From Astatotilapia calliptera (Eukaryota; Chordata; Actinopteri; Cichliformes; Cichlidae), in assembly GCF_900246225.1 (NCBI RefSeq), contig NC_039310.1, positions 32,522,260 through 32,586,259 of the forward strand: a stretch of 64,000 nucleotides of DNA. Reading direction: 5' to 3'. Numbering within the stretch: position 1 is the stretch's first letter; every line of letters starts with the position of its first letter. The notes beneath the pieces were generated by a model. That model saw only the letters and a list, made by a program, of their open reading frames with translations. It did not search any database and was not told where the DNA came from. The position numbers and the translations under genes are program-made. Positions 19,839 to 29,773 of this stretch are shown here, one piece after another.

Positions 19839-20410
19839 TCACTGGATCAAAAGTATTTGGCCTTTTCTCCAAGCAGCCTGAATAAATCACTTTAATGTTT
19901 TTTTTTTCTCCCTCTCAAACTCATCTTACATCACAGCCACTGTGATCTTTAGTGGACCGGTTCAGTGAAACTCCCCTTTCTGTCAGTGTAAAGAAATTAC
20001 ATATTTAACTGCTTTTATACACAACAAATGGGGGAAAAACTGTCAGCATGATTGTTTGGACTTAAATTGTGAGAAATAAATGTAAAATTGCAGAAAAGTG
20101 TTGACTGTACAGTTTTTGTTTTTAAGGAACAAGTGTCTATAGTTGAAAGTGAAAATAAACTTTTCTGTCCTTTAATTGTTTATTGCTTAATTATTGTTTT
20201 AAAGATTCTTGTTTTATTTACCCTTTGTCTCACTCTCCCTCACATGACCAGATTTACCTTGTTTCTTCTTTTGCTTTCTCGCTCCTGATTGGCCCTTAAT
20301 TGCACTCACCTGGCTGTATCCCAATTCAGGGTCTGCAGCCTTAAAGTACGCAGCCTTAACGGTCCACACGGGCCGCGTACTCAAAGACCGCTACGGCCGG
20401 AAGTGCGAGG

Positions 20411-20778
20411 TGTTACGGCTGGTGCATTAACTTAGTGCTTAGGCACCCTTAGGCTGAAGCGGAAGGGGTGAGCCACCTTTTCTTTGGAACAGTTTTCTCC
20501 TATTTTCCGGGTTAGGGAGCGAGGGTTAGTATTGTCATTTGTTTGTTCTGTTTCTTTCTTAGGGTTTAGTTAGTTTTCTGGTAGGACTTAGTAGGTTTTG
20601 TTTATTATTTTGGCCTGGGTTCACCCTGGAGCTGTGCTTCATTACCTTCAATAAAATCACCTTTTTTTTTTACTCACAACTGGTTTTGGATGTTTGGCTT
20701 GGGAACCAGGGCGGGGATTTGTCTCTCTCTCCTCCAACCTTATGTGCGTCTCTACACGCCTAGACTAGGGGCGTAACA
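20411..20778 (+). repeat. Solo LTR, Ty3/Gypsy type
   Basis: The 368-bp LTR has TGTTACG...CGTAACA ends, with CAATAAAATC near 20650 as polyadenylation signal. Flanks are CGAGG and TGAGG, a 5-bp duplication with one CpG-type change. The flanking TATCCCAATTCAGGGTCTGC sequence belongs to another, older repeat. Confidence 0.8.
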
Positions 20779-20783
20779 TGAGG

Positions 20784-21370
20784 CTTGTGAAATGGGACGG
20801 TCTAGCCTCTGTTGCACTGCCCAGGTTGCCTAGCAACCATGATACTAACAGCTGGAAATGTTTCATACAGCTTTGTTTGACAGAAATGAAGGAGAAAATC
20901 TTTTATTTGTTTATTTGTTTCTACATGAGCTTTGATTTGATAAATATCTGAGGCTGAGACCACAGGACTGTAAAACATGATTGTTGGGCTTCATTTCTGT
21001 ACTGAACAGTCATTTAAGATCAGCTAGTAAATAACAATTAGCTCATGTTGTTCATGAGACTAAAGTCATCTTACTTTGGTAATGTAAATATAATATGGCC
21101 AATATTAAGGTTGTTATTTCAATCATTATTAGTTATTACAGCAGTGAACATGAACTCTGTTTCAAATACTGAGCTTCATTAAAGATTCAAGCTGCACTTA
21201 TTTATATTTCCCGTCACCTTAAATCTTCACTTAAAGACAGGTTCCTTTGACTGTGTTATATATAAGAGACAAATATTGTTCTTTTGTAATGTTGGCATTA
21301 CTAAATTTGTCTCAGTGCTGACTTTAAATATCCATGAAATCATCACATTCTCTGTAAGATTAAGGTCAAC
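20784..21370. other. No gene seen
   Basis: AT-rich sequence without a supported frame, splice site pair or recognisable repeat; presumed intergenic DNA 3' of locus B. Confidence 0.5.
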
Positions 21371-21474
21371 TAACAATTCAATAAAACTTTATTGATCCTG
21401 AAGGTTGACCCCGATATTGTGAAATTACTAATATTGTTATGTTCAGTACTTACTTTTGAAAGTTTACTCTTTGG

Positions 21475-22385
21475 CTCGCTCGGGCCACTTCTGGGGTGGG
21501 GTGCCCTCGGTTTCTCGGCCTGGGGCTCGGTCACTCAGGCACAGCTGGCTGCCAGCGGAGCTCACGGGCTCGTCACTGCAACCCCCCCTGGCTTCTGCTC
21601 CGCGGCTGCTGAGTGAGCCCTCATCTGGGACTCTCCTCAGCTCTTTCTGGGACAGTGGCGCAGCTGCCCCTCTGTTGGTCTTCCTTGGTCTCTTGTGTGC
21701 TGGGGGCCTCTGGATGTCTGGAGTTTTGATCTCCTCCATACCTGCTTCATGCCCTGGAGGACGGGGCTGTGGCCCCCCCCACACCCTCTTGCAGATCATT
21801 ACATGAACCTTTTAAAAACAAGCGCGTCCATGCTCACAGGTGTACACACGGGTGATCACACCCACAAACTACACCCTTTTTGGCTCCTACCTCAAAGCAC
21901 ACTGTGTTCTGTTGATCTTATGTGCTGCACAATAATGTTTAATATTTAGTATTTACTGTCATATTCCCATATATCATTGTGATGTTGTTTATTCTATTAC
22001 TCTTGTTCTCTTCTGCTTGTTTTCTTTTTTCTTTCTCAACAGGTGATCCAGGTGATTGATATATGCATTTTCTTTTTCTTTTCTTTTCTTTTCTTTTCTG
22101 CTCATTCTGTTGGTTTTTGTCTTTTGCCCTTCTCCCCCGTCCCTCTTCTCAGCTGTTTCTCTTTCCCTCTCTCTTTCTCCCCTTCTTTCCCACAGTCAAG
22201 TCTGTCCCGTATTCAGTAAGTGAAAATAAAATAAACAATAAAAGGTGAATCAAATGGACCATTACGGCAAGGCTGGGATGGTCAATTTGGTAAAGTAAAT
22301 CCGTTGGGCATCTTTCTTTGCCTTTAGACAACAATTCTGATGCAAAAGAGCCAAACGGGACAGGCAAAAAAAAAAAAAAAAAAGA
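21475..22385 (+). mobile_element. L1 3' untranslated region, 5'-truncated insertion
   Basis: TTACTCTTTGG flanks the insert at 21464-21474 and 22386-22396, and a poly(A) run ends it. The sequence is the same L1 3' end found at 36192-36783 (minus) and 39640-40395 (plus), with shared phrases GGTGATCCAGGTGATTG and GCCAAACGGGACAGG. It inserted into the older minus-strand L1. Confidence 0.85.
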
Positions 22386-22396
22386 TTACTCTTTGG

Positions 22397-23610
22397 TCCA
22401 TGTTGGTTAGCAAGATTCTCCCAAACAGAGTTATGTCCCTCTGCAGCCACCTGTTTAAAACTTACACTTTTCTATATTGGTACAGATATTCTTATTTTCT
22501 GTTGATGTCTTATCCTTGCAAATTACAATGCCCAGATACTTCATCTCTTTTTTTTTGATCTGTATATTATTTATTGCCTGCAGGGGACACTCATGCAGAG
22601 CTAGTATTTCACATTTATTAATATTCAGCTGTAGGCCAGAAGCTTTGGAGAAGTGGTTGATCACCTGTAAGGCTGAAGGAATCTGGTCCTCATTTTTTTA
22701 AAAACAGGGTGGTATCATCTGCCAGCTGACTGATTATTATCTGTTCACCCATCACAGTTAACCCCTCAATGTGACTGTTTTTAATCAAAATAGACAACAG
22801 CTCAGCAACCATGATGAACAGAAGTGGTGAGCTGCTACATCCCTGCCTTATCCCTCTATTAACCTCAAACCTTGAACATGTACCATGTTCTAGCAAAACA
22901 GAGCTGTTGATGTCATTATATAGCATCTCTATAACATTTATAAATTCCTCTCCAAAACCAAAAGACTGCAGAGTTTTTAATATGAACGTATGTTCAACTG
23001 AGTCAAATGCTTTGTACAGGATGTACCCTCTCTCTTGGATTATTTCACTGTACTCAAGGAGGTCCCAAAATCAGCCTAATATTGTTAACAATTAGTCTTC
23101 CTTTCAAAAAACCTGATTGTGTTTCACTGATAATGTTTGAGATGCCTTTCTTTAGCCTCTCAGCCCTTTGCCAGACAGGATCTTATAGTCCGTGTTTAAG
23201 GTGATGGGTTTTAAATTTTTATCGTTACCCGATTTAGGGATCAGGGTTATCAACTCTTGTTTCATGCTTGGCATCAGTTCTTTCTTCTCTATAGATTCCT
23301 TTAATGCATCAAATAATAAGGTTCTTAGGTCCTTCCAGAAGAATTGATAAAAATTAGTAGTGAGTCCATCTGTCCCTGGGGACTTGTCTAATGCCATTTT
23401 CATGATCACTAAATCCAGTTCCTCAATTTTAAGCTCTGAATCACACAGATCTTTGAACGGCTTGTCAATACATGGGATGAGATTATGAATCTTATTAAAG
23501 AAACTATCAGAATCAGCTGCTGAATATTCTCAGGAGTACAATTTGGAATAAAAAGTGAAGACTTCCTTTTCAATCTCTCTGAAATCTTTGCATTCAGTCC
23601 CATTTATCAA
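22397..23610 (-). pseudogene. L1 ORF2 reverse transcriptase, broken
   Basis: Pieces in order on the minus strand are KSPGTDGLTTNFYQFFW (finger region), LITLIPKSGND (palm entry), RGIRQGCSSSPLLFIMVAEL (motif B region), SQLADDTTLF (catalytic ADD) and KASGLQLNINKCEIL, MKYLGIVIC (thumb). The order is that of L1 reverse transcriptases. Several frame changes separate the pieces, so no functional enzyme can be made. Confidence 0.75.
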
Positions 23611-23659
23611 CAAGCTTGTGATCTGGTCAGCGGGAGAGGGGCAGGGCTCATCGGAGAGT

Positions 23660-23776
23660 TCAGTGGGGAGCAGTCCTGAATGCTGACATGACAATTAATG
23701 CCTTGCCATATCACCACGCTGTATGACTGTCATGTTACAGACAGGGCAGCGAAAGTGCACCGGCATATCATTTTGT
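23660..23776 (-). pseudogene. Small zinc-finger gene remnant, exon 3
   Basis: After the acceptor CTCTCTCTTCCAG the minus strand can read NDMPVHFRCPVCNMTV then IQRGDMARH, a CxxC...H zinc-finger pattern, followed by TAA where a Leu-Ser-Cys continuation might be expected. The frame supplied by exon 2 is off by one base, giving an early TGA instead. The exon therefore looks disabled or needs an unseen exon between. The L1 at 23615 cuts the downstream side. Confidence 0.45.
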
Positions 23777-24160
23777 CTGGAAGAGAGAGAGAAAAAAAAG
23801 AAAAGTCAACAACATGTAAATGTAGTTGTACAGAATGCAATCAGTTTATCTAACAATCTGATTGTACATATTAATAAAAACAAACAACATATTGTACATA
23901 TTAACAAAAATATCCAAGCCATCCTCAATAATGAAAGCAAATTGGTATAAATCATAAGAGCTGTCAAAAAATGTGGTGAACAGGAAAACATTTTTTATGA
24001 AAACACACTTTTTGTCTTGCTGATGAATGAATTGAACTGTACAATGTGAAAAGCAACTTTTAAGTCAACAAAGAGACTGCAGAAGTGCTGAAAAGAAGTG
24101 CATATTTATAACTTTAACTATGAGGTATATTTAATGCCAACATACCTTTGAAAGGCAAAG

Positions 24161-25939
24161 TGTCAGGTTTACATTATGTTTTCTATGTCTTATATGATTT
24201 TTGCATGGATTTGTGGAATTAACAGTTCATTTACAGGTATTAAAACTATGCAAGTGGTGCATCCAGGTTCAGATGAGGCTTTCACGGCCTATAAGTGAAG
24301 TTCACTGAACTAAAGAGAAATGTGGTTTGATGATTGTTGACATGCTCTCCAAATAGAAGTTTTTCCTCTTAGCAAGGAAATACAGGTGCAGCAGTCAGAA
24401 TATTGCTGAAAGGGATCTCCTAAAAATCTTCAGAGGCCCAGTGAGAAGCAAGAACCATTCCAGGCATAGCTGACAGCCCAGTCAGTGGTTGAGGTCAAAG
24501 GTCGTGCTGCTTGGGGCCCATCGTCAGATCAGATTCCAGAGCCACAGCAAGGACCATGAAGCTGCGTTGGAATGAGAGCTGTGCCGAGGGGGATTTCCAG
24601 AGGCCAACAGAGGAGATTGTGGACAACAGACGGGCACCTGAAGGATGAGGGGAGCGTGCCAAGCTCCATCCACAGCGCAGAGGGAGTTCGAGGATGGGAT
24701 CATGATTCTGTGAAAAGCACAGGAACCAGAAGCTATGGTGGTGACGGCAGCAATCTCCTATGAACATCACCTAATGCTGTGCCACTGTACTATGCATACA
24801 ATGACACTCTGAAGACTGCTGGGATCATAACAGCAGTAAGATAACTGGATCCAGCACGCTTTCCACACAGGGGTTTTTCTGCAGAGAGGGATGGACAGTA
24901 GAGGAGTCATGAAATCCCCCTCGCAGGACGAGGCCTGCAGCTTTGGAGATAGCTGACAGCCATGTTGACAAGCAACAAAACCACCTGGTATGTTTGAATG
25001 TCTATTCTACATACATGTTGGACTCTGGTCCTGTGGACAGTGATGGAGACAACTGGAAGAGACATTTATGACGCCCTGCAGAACTTAAAACACTCTGCAG
25101 AGAGACGTGTGATTTACATGCCTAGATGAGGAACACCACCAAGCTGGGATGTTAATTTCTCCTTTAACTATTAACAATTCGTTTGTTCACTTGTGGGATG
25201 CAGTTTACCATTGGATGAGATCAATGAGGAATAAGAGGACTGCTAATACATTTGTACTTTTACAGTAATTTAGGGTGATTGACATATGCTGTGTGTTTGC
25301 ATTGACACTGTCAGGCATGCGGTGATCATAACTGGGAACTTTTCTAAAGGGCGGAACTGTCAGGTTTACATTATTGGATTGTCATTTATGCTTAGAAATA
25401 TCTACTCATATATGCTTAGAGTTTTATAATCAATGTCATGTTGGTAGAGGGTTGATCCTTAGGAGCCTGCAAAGACTTTGCGTGCATTCCAGAGTGTTCT
25501 GTCATTCACACCCACATCCTGGGAGCGTGGGAGAGGTCGTACCTTCTCTTATTGTTTTGTGGTAGGATAAACGTATCTATATCTGTTCTAGTCTAAGTGC
25601 TTTTTGTTTAGATGAACTGGTGGACTTCCAGACCAGCAGGTTTAAGGAAGTTGTTTACACACACACACACAGAACACACAGACAAGGTACTCTTCGTTTG
25701 TATGTAGACGTCATATATGTTAATAAACCTATGTATATTCATGTAACCTCAATAAAAGAGCAGTGTTATGAGGGAGCCGACGAGAGCGACTGAGGTCAAA
25801 CGAAGGAACAGCGCTTGTCGTGGTTCTCTCCCTCGTATACGAGTAACACAAAGAACTTTGTCTGCTTGGTGTCTAATGCTTTTTGGTGTTGTATTAAAAT
25901 TCTCTCGTTCCAGTGTGTCTGTGCTAGACAGACCCATCA
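24161..25939 (+). mobile_element. LTR element inserted in a zinc-finger exon
   Basis: CAAAG lies on both sides (24156-24160 and 25940-25944). The element starts TGTCAGGTTTACATTA and ends CCCATCA. The same start sequence recurs at 25358 after a purine-rich AAAGGGCGGAAC, marking a 3' LTR of 582 bp. The 5' LTR is reduced to about 16 recognisable bases. The interior has no open frame, so this is a non-autonomous or heavily deleted copy. A solo LTR of the family is at 43913-44401. Confidence 0.75.
25358..25939 (+). repeat. 3' LTR of the same element
   Basis: TGTCAGG...CCCATCA, 582 bp, with CAATAAAAGAG near 25750 as the polyadenylation signal. It aligns along its length with the LTR at 43913-44401 (shared GGATTGTCATTTATGCTTAG and GAAGGAAC). 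The identity pattern suggests two insertions of one family. Confidence 0.75.
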
Positions 25940-26528
25940 CAAAGCATTTTTAATGTGTCCATTTATATGCTCCTCGATCTTTGCCCTGACAGTAGGGCTG
26001 AAAGTGGGGCACAGAGGGCAGTGAAAGAGTCTTCTGCAACATGTTGTGCATTCCTGCAATTCTGGCTTGGAGGCAGAAATCCACATTGATATGTGCATCT
26101 AAAACAGAGAGAAAAACAGATAAACACCATATACACATTTAAGTTCAGGTTTTAGCAGAAATAACACGTTACAGTTAGCATGTAAGAGATTTGGGAGAAA
26201 ATTCTTTATAAAAACATAATTTTCAAGACACTTTTATTTGTGACATACGTATCTATTGACATATAACAGACAATTTAACAAAGACTAACTAATCTGGGCA
26301 ATAAAAAAGCAGAACAGAATGGAATAGAGAATATTTATAAATATATAAACCTCTTCATGACAAACTTTACAATGTTGATGCAGGTGGAATGAGAGACATG
26401 AATAAAGTGCAATATGCAGTAAATGGAACAATGTGCATTGATGTTACAGATCGTGAAAAGCAGTGAAGTGAATTTGTTCATAACAAGCAAAAATTAAATA
26501 CATTTGAAACTGACCACTAAATGCTAAC

Positions 26529-27160
26529 CAGAGGTGTCAAAAGTGCACATTCCTTACTAAAGTTTAGATACCTCGGGGGTCTGACCGTTGTTGTAACGCT
26601 AACAAAGTGCCAACGTAATCAGTGTAAACAAAGTAGATGATTCCTAGAATTATATAATTATTAACGGCGAATTTATGTATGAAAGACTCTGTGCTAACCT
26701 TTACGATCAACTTGCAAGGTTTCCGCAGTTGATGATCCATGCAGGAACGTATTTCCGCCTACTGTGGAGATCACGTGTTTCCGGCTACACACACACTACT
26801 TCATAGTTTATCTACCTGAAAAAAATGAATCACAGGGGCATTTTTGGCCTGACCGTTTGTTTTTTGTTATTTAAAAACAAAATCTGGTTCACTTGATTGG
26901 CTGTGATACAGCTCACGCACCCATAAGTACGCAGTGTGGTAAGAATGAATGAAATGAATTAACAGTGCGCACTTTTTATGTAATATGTGTGTTACATTTT
27001 AGATTTGGGGTAAAATCTCAAGTCTTTGAAGTAAACAGGTTCAAGCCCAAGTCATTGGTTTAAAAGTCCAAGTCAAGTCTAAAGTCATAAACTAAATGAC
27101 TAAATGACATCAAGTCATGTGACTCAAGTCCAAGTCATGTGACTCGAGGCCACACCTCTG
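26529..27160. mobile_element. Probable DNA-transposon remnant
   Basis: CAGAGGTGT at 26529 is mirrored by ACACCTCTG ending at 27160. The right part is built of CAAGTC-type repeats common in fish repeats. No target duplication is visible. The start codon exon of the small zinc-finger remnant lies inside these limits, so the two ends may belong to different elements. Confidence 0.3.
26699..26740 (-). CDS. Small zinc-finger gene remnant, exon 1
   Basis: The minus strand has ATG at 26740 followed by 14 codons (MDHQLRKPCKLIVK) and a donor GTTAGC at 26698. It ends in phase 0, matching exon 2, which starts in phase 0. The fit of start, phase and splice sites supports a real former gene, though the exon is too short to be certain. 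Confidence 0.45.
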
Positions 27161-27164
27161 GTTG

Positions 27165-27640
27165 TCACTGCAGATCTTTGATGCTGAAACTAACAGAGCA
27201 ATAACTGCGTTCTGATCTTCGCTGAGGTCAGCCTCGTGGTCTCAATCAATCAATGACGTAAAATCGACGTGTAAAAAGTGAGAGCGCCGATTTTACACCA
27301 GTGGGCGGCTTTAAACCCTTGCTTTCTGCCTGGCAGAAAAAGCGGCGTTCAAAGACCAGTAAAAACGTCAATTTTTCCAGAGCTCAGTGCCAACTGTGAC
27401 AGCTTTTAAAATGCCATTTTCTTAACATTATTCAGGGCCCTCCCCATAATTGTCACATCCAATTACTTTCAACTGCTGTCACCCAATCAAAGAAGAAGTT
27501 GTTCAGACCACACTAACTAATCACAGATGCCAACTGATTACTTTTGTTGAGATTTTCTGTACTGCACGTAGAAGAAAACAATGACTAAAATAAAATGTGC
27601 TCAAGTTTGTTTAGATGATAGGGTGCAGCTGTAGATCAGA
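27165..27640. other. No gene seen
   Basis: No coding frame or repeat was recognised between the repeat remnant on the left and the duplicated first-exon block on the right. Confidence 0.45.
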
Positions 27641-27897
27641 TTTCTTGTTATCACTTCAAATAGAATTGAGGCCGTAGAGGTTTGGTGGATGCAGAAAAAC
27701 AGCTGCAGGAACAATGAAAAGACTTTTCTGCTCCAAATTTCTGCGAGCAAATGCTCAACTTCTCCCAGCATGCTGAGCTAATGATTAGCTGGTGTTTTTC
27801 TCCAAACACTCTCTCACTCTTCTCTCAACGTGTTCACAATAAACTGTGAACAGACAACGAGGAGAGCAGCAGAAGACCTCATTAGCTCGGCGCTTAC

Positions 27898-27965
27898 CTT
27901 TAGATGAGGGATGGGCCGCACTGCGCCGAGGCTTCGGATCATGTTTGGAAAAATCCAGGATATGG
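27898..27965 (-). other. Orphan first exon of the zinc-finger family
   Basis: The minus strand shows CCCATCCCTCATCTAAAG then GTAAGCGCCGAGC, the same exon-intron boundary as in loci A, B and C, and 27640-27890 matches their first-intron start. Downstream on this strand no start-codon exon or finger exon is present before locus B ends, so the body of this copy has been lost. Confidence 0.6.
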
Positions 27966-28153
27966 AAGCCTTCTTCTTGCTCTGCCCACAGAGAGTGAGA
28001 GAGTGATGTTGTCAACTTGGTGGGTAAAAATTGATAAATGCTATGAAACCGACAGCATGCCCTTATTAGGGAGAGTTGAAGGTATATTGCTCACAGAACA
28101 GTTTCAGATAGGAGAGCTTCCATGGCCTTGCCTGTGATAAAATCGTGTTCTAC

Positions 28154-28712
28154 TGTTAAATTCTCCCAATTCTTTCGTCTTTGGGCTGAAGGAAGGACAA
28201 CACATAAATGCACAATCAACAATCATTTTATTCCATACAATTCTCATTATTCCATACAACACTTTTGAGCATAAACCACCCGGAGGGGAGATGAGCGCGG
28301 GAGGGTGTCCGCCTGATCTTGAAGTGTCTGAGCGTTTCTCACATTCTTATACCTTCAGCCCCCCTCCAAAGTCATAAAACCTAAACATCCACATTCTTTC
28401 TCTCTCTCAGTGAGCCGAAGTTATGACCTTGGCTTCCTGTGCAGTATGTTCTGTTCTTTTCTAATCAGACAAATAAGGCCATGACTCTCTGAAAACAATA
28501 TTTCTTATAACGCAGCAGTAACATGCATCATAAAACAATATCATCCATTCATAATAAGTCAGCAGTCTAATGAAATACAAATCAGTTTAATAAATGTAAT
28601 AGTTATCACCTTCTTCTAAGTCAGGAGAATAATGGAAACTAAAACTACATAATAATTTCACAATCTTTAATTAGGGGTATAATGTGGCATAAGATAATAT
28701 AATAATCTCACA
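28154..28712 (-). repeat. Solo LTR, endogenous-retrovirus-like
   Basis: On the minus strand the 559-bp LTR begins TGTGAGATTATTATA and ends GAATTTAACA. CTAC occurs on both sides (28150-28153 and 28713-28716), a 4-bp duplication as made by some retroviral integrases. A TATAAGAATG box and AATAAAATG signal are in the expected order for U3, R and U5. No internal genes remain, so it arose by recombination between two LTRs. The class cannot be fixed from the LTR alone. Confidence 0.75.
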
Positions 28713-28800
28713 CTACACAACAATAAAAAGAGACTTTATTGTGTTGGTTAAAGCTGATATCAGCATGAAAACAAAAGGTAAGGAGATAGGGAGGTGTATT

Positions 28801-28849
28801 CTCACCAGTGGCGGTCCTAGCCTGTTTGGCTAGGACCGCCACTGGTGAG
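28801..28849. repeat. 22-bp perfect inverted repeat, 5-base loop
   Basis: Arms 28801-28822 and 28828-28849 are exact reverse complements around TGTTT. They contain CAGTGGCGGTCCTAGCC, the terminus of a common fish hAT family, so this is probably two element ends with the interior deleted. Confidence 0.85.
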
Positions 28850-29690
28850 TATTTACGTCCAATAATTCGAGCCTCTGCTAAAAACGATCCTTCCACCCCG
28901 CTGAACATGGTGCTTTTTAATGCCCGATCATTGACTAATAAGTCGTTCATGCTTAACGATTTTATATCTTCTAAAAAACTGGACTTCTTATTTCTGACTG
29001 AGACCTGACTGAGTGAAAATTGGATATTTTCTGTCGGAAATAAGGATCCTTTTTATTGTGCTGTAGTGAATCGTCCAGCTGGCCCAAACAGCTTATTTTT
29101 GTTGGAGTTCAGCTACTTCCTGTCCTTTTTTTCTTTTTCTTTTTTTCTTTTACAGGACAAGTGTGTTTATTAACTTCCACATTCCACTTCTGGGCTTCTA
29201 CAGCTTTCCGGCTGCTTCCAGCTCAGCAGACATTTTCATGCTCTCAACTTTGTGGGAACAGTTCGGGGATGGCCCCTTCCTCTTCCAACGTGACTGTGCA
29301 CCAGTGCACAAAGCAAGGTCCATAAAGAGAGTTTGGTGTGGGAGAACTTGACTGGTCTGCACAGTGTCCTGCTCTCAACTTAGTAGAACACCTTTGTCTT
29401 TGTGTCCTTTTTTTCTTTTCCTGGATCACCTACGTCCTGTCCTCTACTATGAGGTTGTCCTGACTGCTTTTAGTTGGGGATTTTAACCTACATGTTGATG
29501 ATGACTCCAACGTCTTTGCCAGAAATTTTATCAACATTATGGTTTATTTTCATTTTACGCCGCATGTGTCAGGCCCCACACATAACAAAGGGCACACACT
29601 GGATCTTGTTTTTACTTTGGGTTCGAATATTGATTTTATTTGTTCTGAGGCCTCGTTCTGAGTTGTTCAGAACTCGCTCTCTCTCTTTTT
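28850..29690 (+). pseudogene. L2-like LINE endonuclease remnant
   Basis: Two coding scraps flank a Tc1-like fragment: NMVLFNARSLTNKSF, SKKLDFLFLTET (28895-29010) and GDFNLHVDDDS, SGPTHNKGHTLDLVF (29475-29625). These are the start and the GDFN catalytic region of an apurinic-type LINE endonuclease, matching the element at 61177-61976. Frameshifts and stops disable it. Confidence 0.65.
29190..29365 (+). pseudogene. Tc1-like transposase fragment
   Basis: The plus strand reads LWEQFGDGPFLFQRDCAPVH then KARSIK, which is the second catalytic Asp region (Q-D-x-A-P-x-H) of fish Tc1/mariner transposases. The N-terminal binding domain, first Asp and final Glu are missing. It sits between two parts of an L2 remnant, so it was inserted or captured there. 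Confidence 0.65.
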
Positions 29691-29773
29691 CTGCTGTCTC
29701 TCTCTCTCACCGTCACTCCTAAAACTTCTGTTTTTTTGTGGGGTTTTTTGGGTCATAAGCAGAGAGTACTTAC

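Larger units (their letters stand above)
21378..23615 (-). mobile_element. L1 LINE fragment, minus strand, interrupted
   Basis: Reverse-transcriptase coding remnants run on the minus strand from about 23610 to 22397 and continue past the insert at 21475-22385 to a LINE-like tail (GGATCAATAAAGTTTTATTG) at 21378-21400. The join across the insert restores HGPKS followed by KLSKVSTEHN. The L1 lies against an exon of the small zinc-finger remnant. Confidence 0.65.
24146..26098 (-). pseudogene. Small zinc-finger gene remnant, exon 2, split by an LTR element
   Basis: Acceptor CTGTTTTAG, then ATGCACATATCAATGTGG at 26098. The minus strand reads MHISMWISASKPELQ, CTTCCRRLFHCPLCPTFSPT and EEHINGHIKNAL, giving a CxxC...HxxxH finger. 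At 25939 the frame meets an LTR element of 1779 bp; beyond it at 24160 the exon resumes and ends TTTCAAAG with donor GTATGTTG at 24145. The two sides share CAAAG, the target duplication, so the intact exon is recoverable on paper as about 170 bases. I do not recognise the gene family. No function can be assigned beyond probable zinc binding. Confidence 0.5.

Noticed and set aside
21475..23615. Twin-priming inversion of a single L1
   Set aside because: In twin priming the inverted part lies upstream of the sense 3' part. Here it also continues on the far side, and an 11-bp duplication surrounds only the 3' end, so two insertions explain it better.
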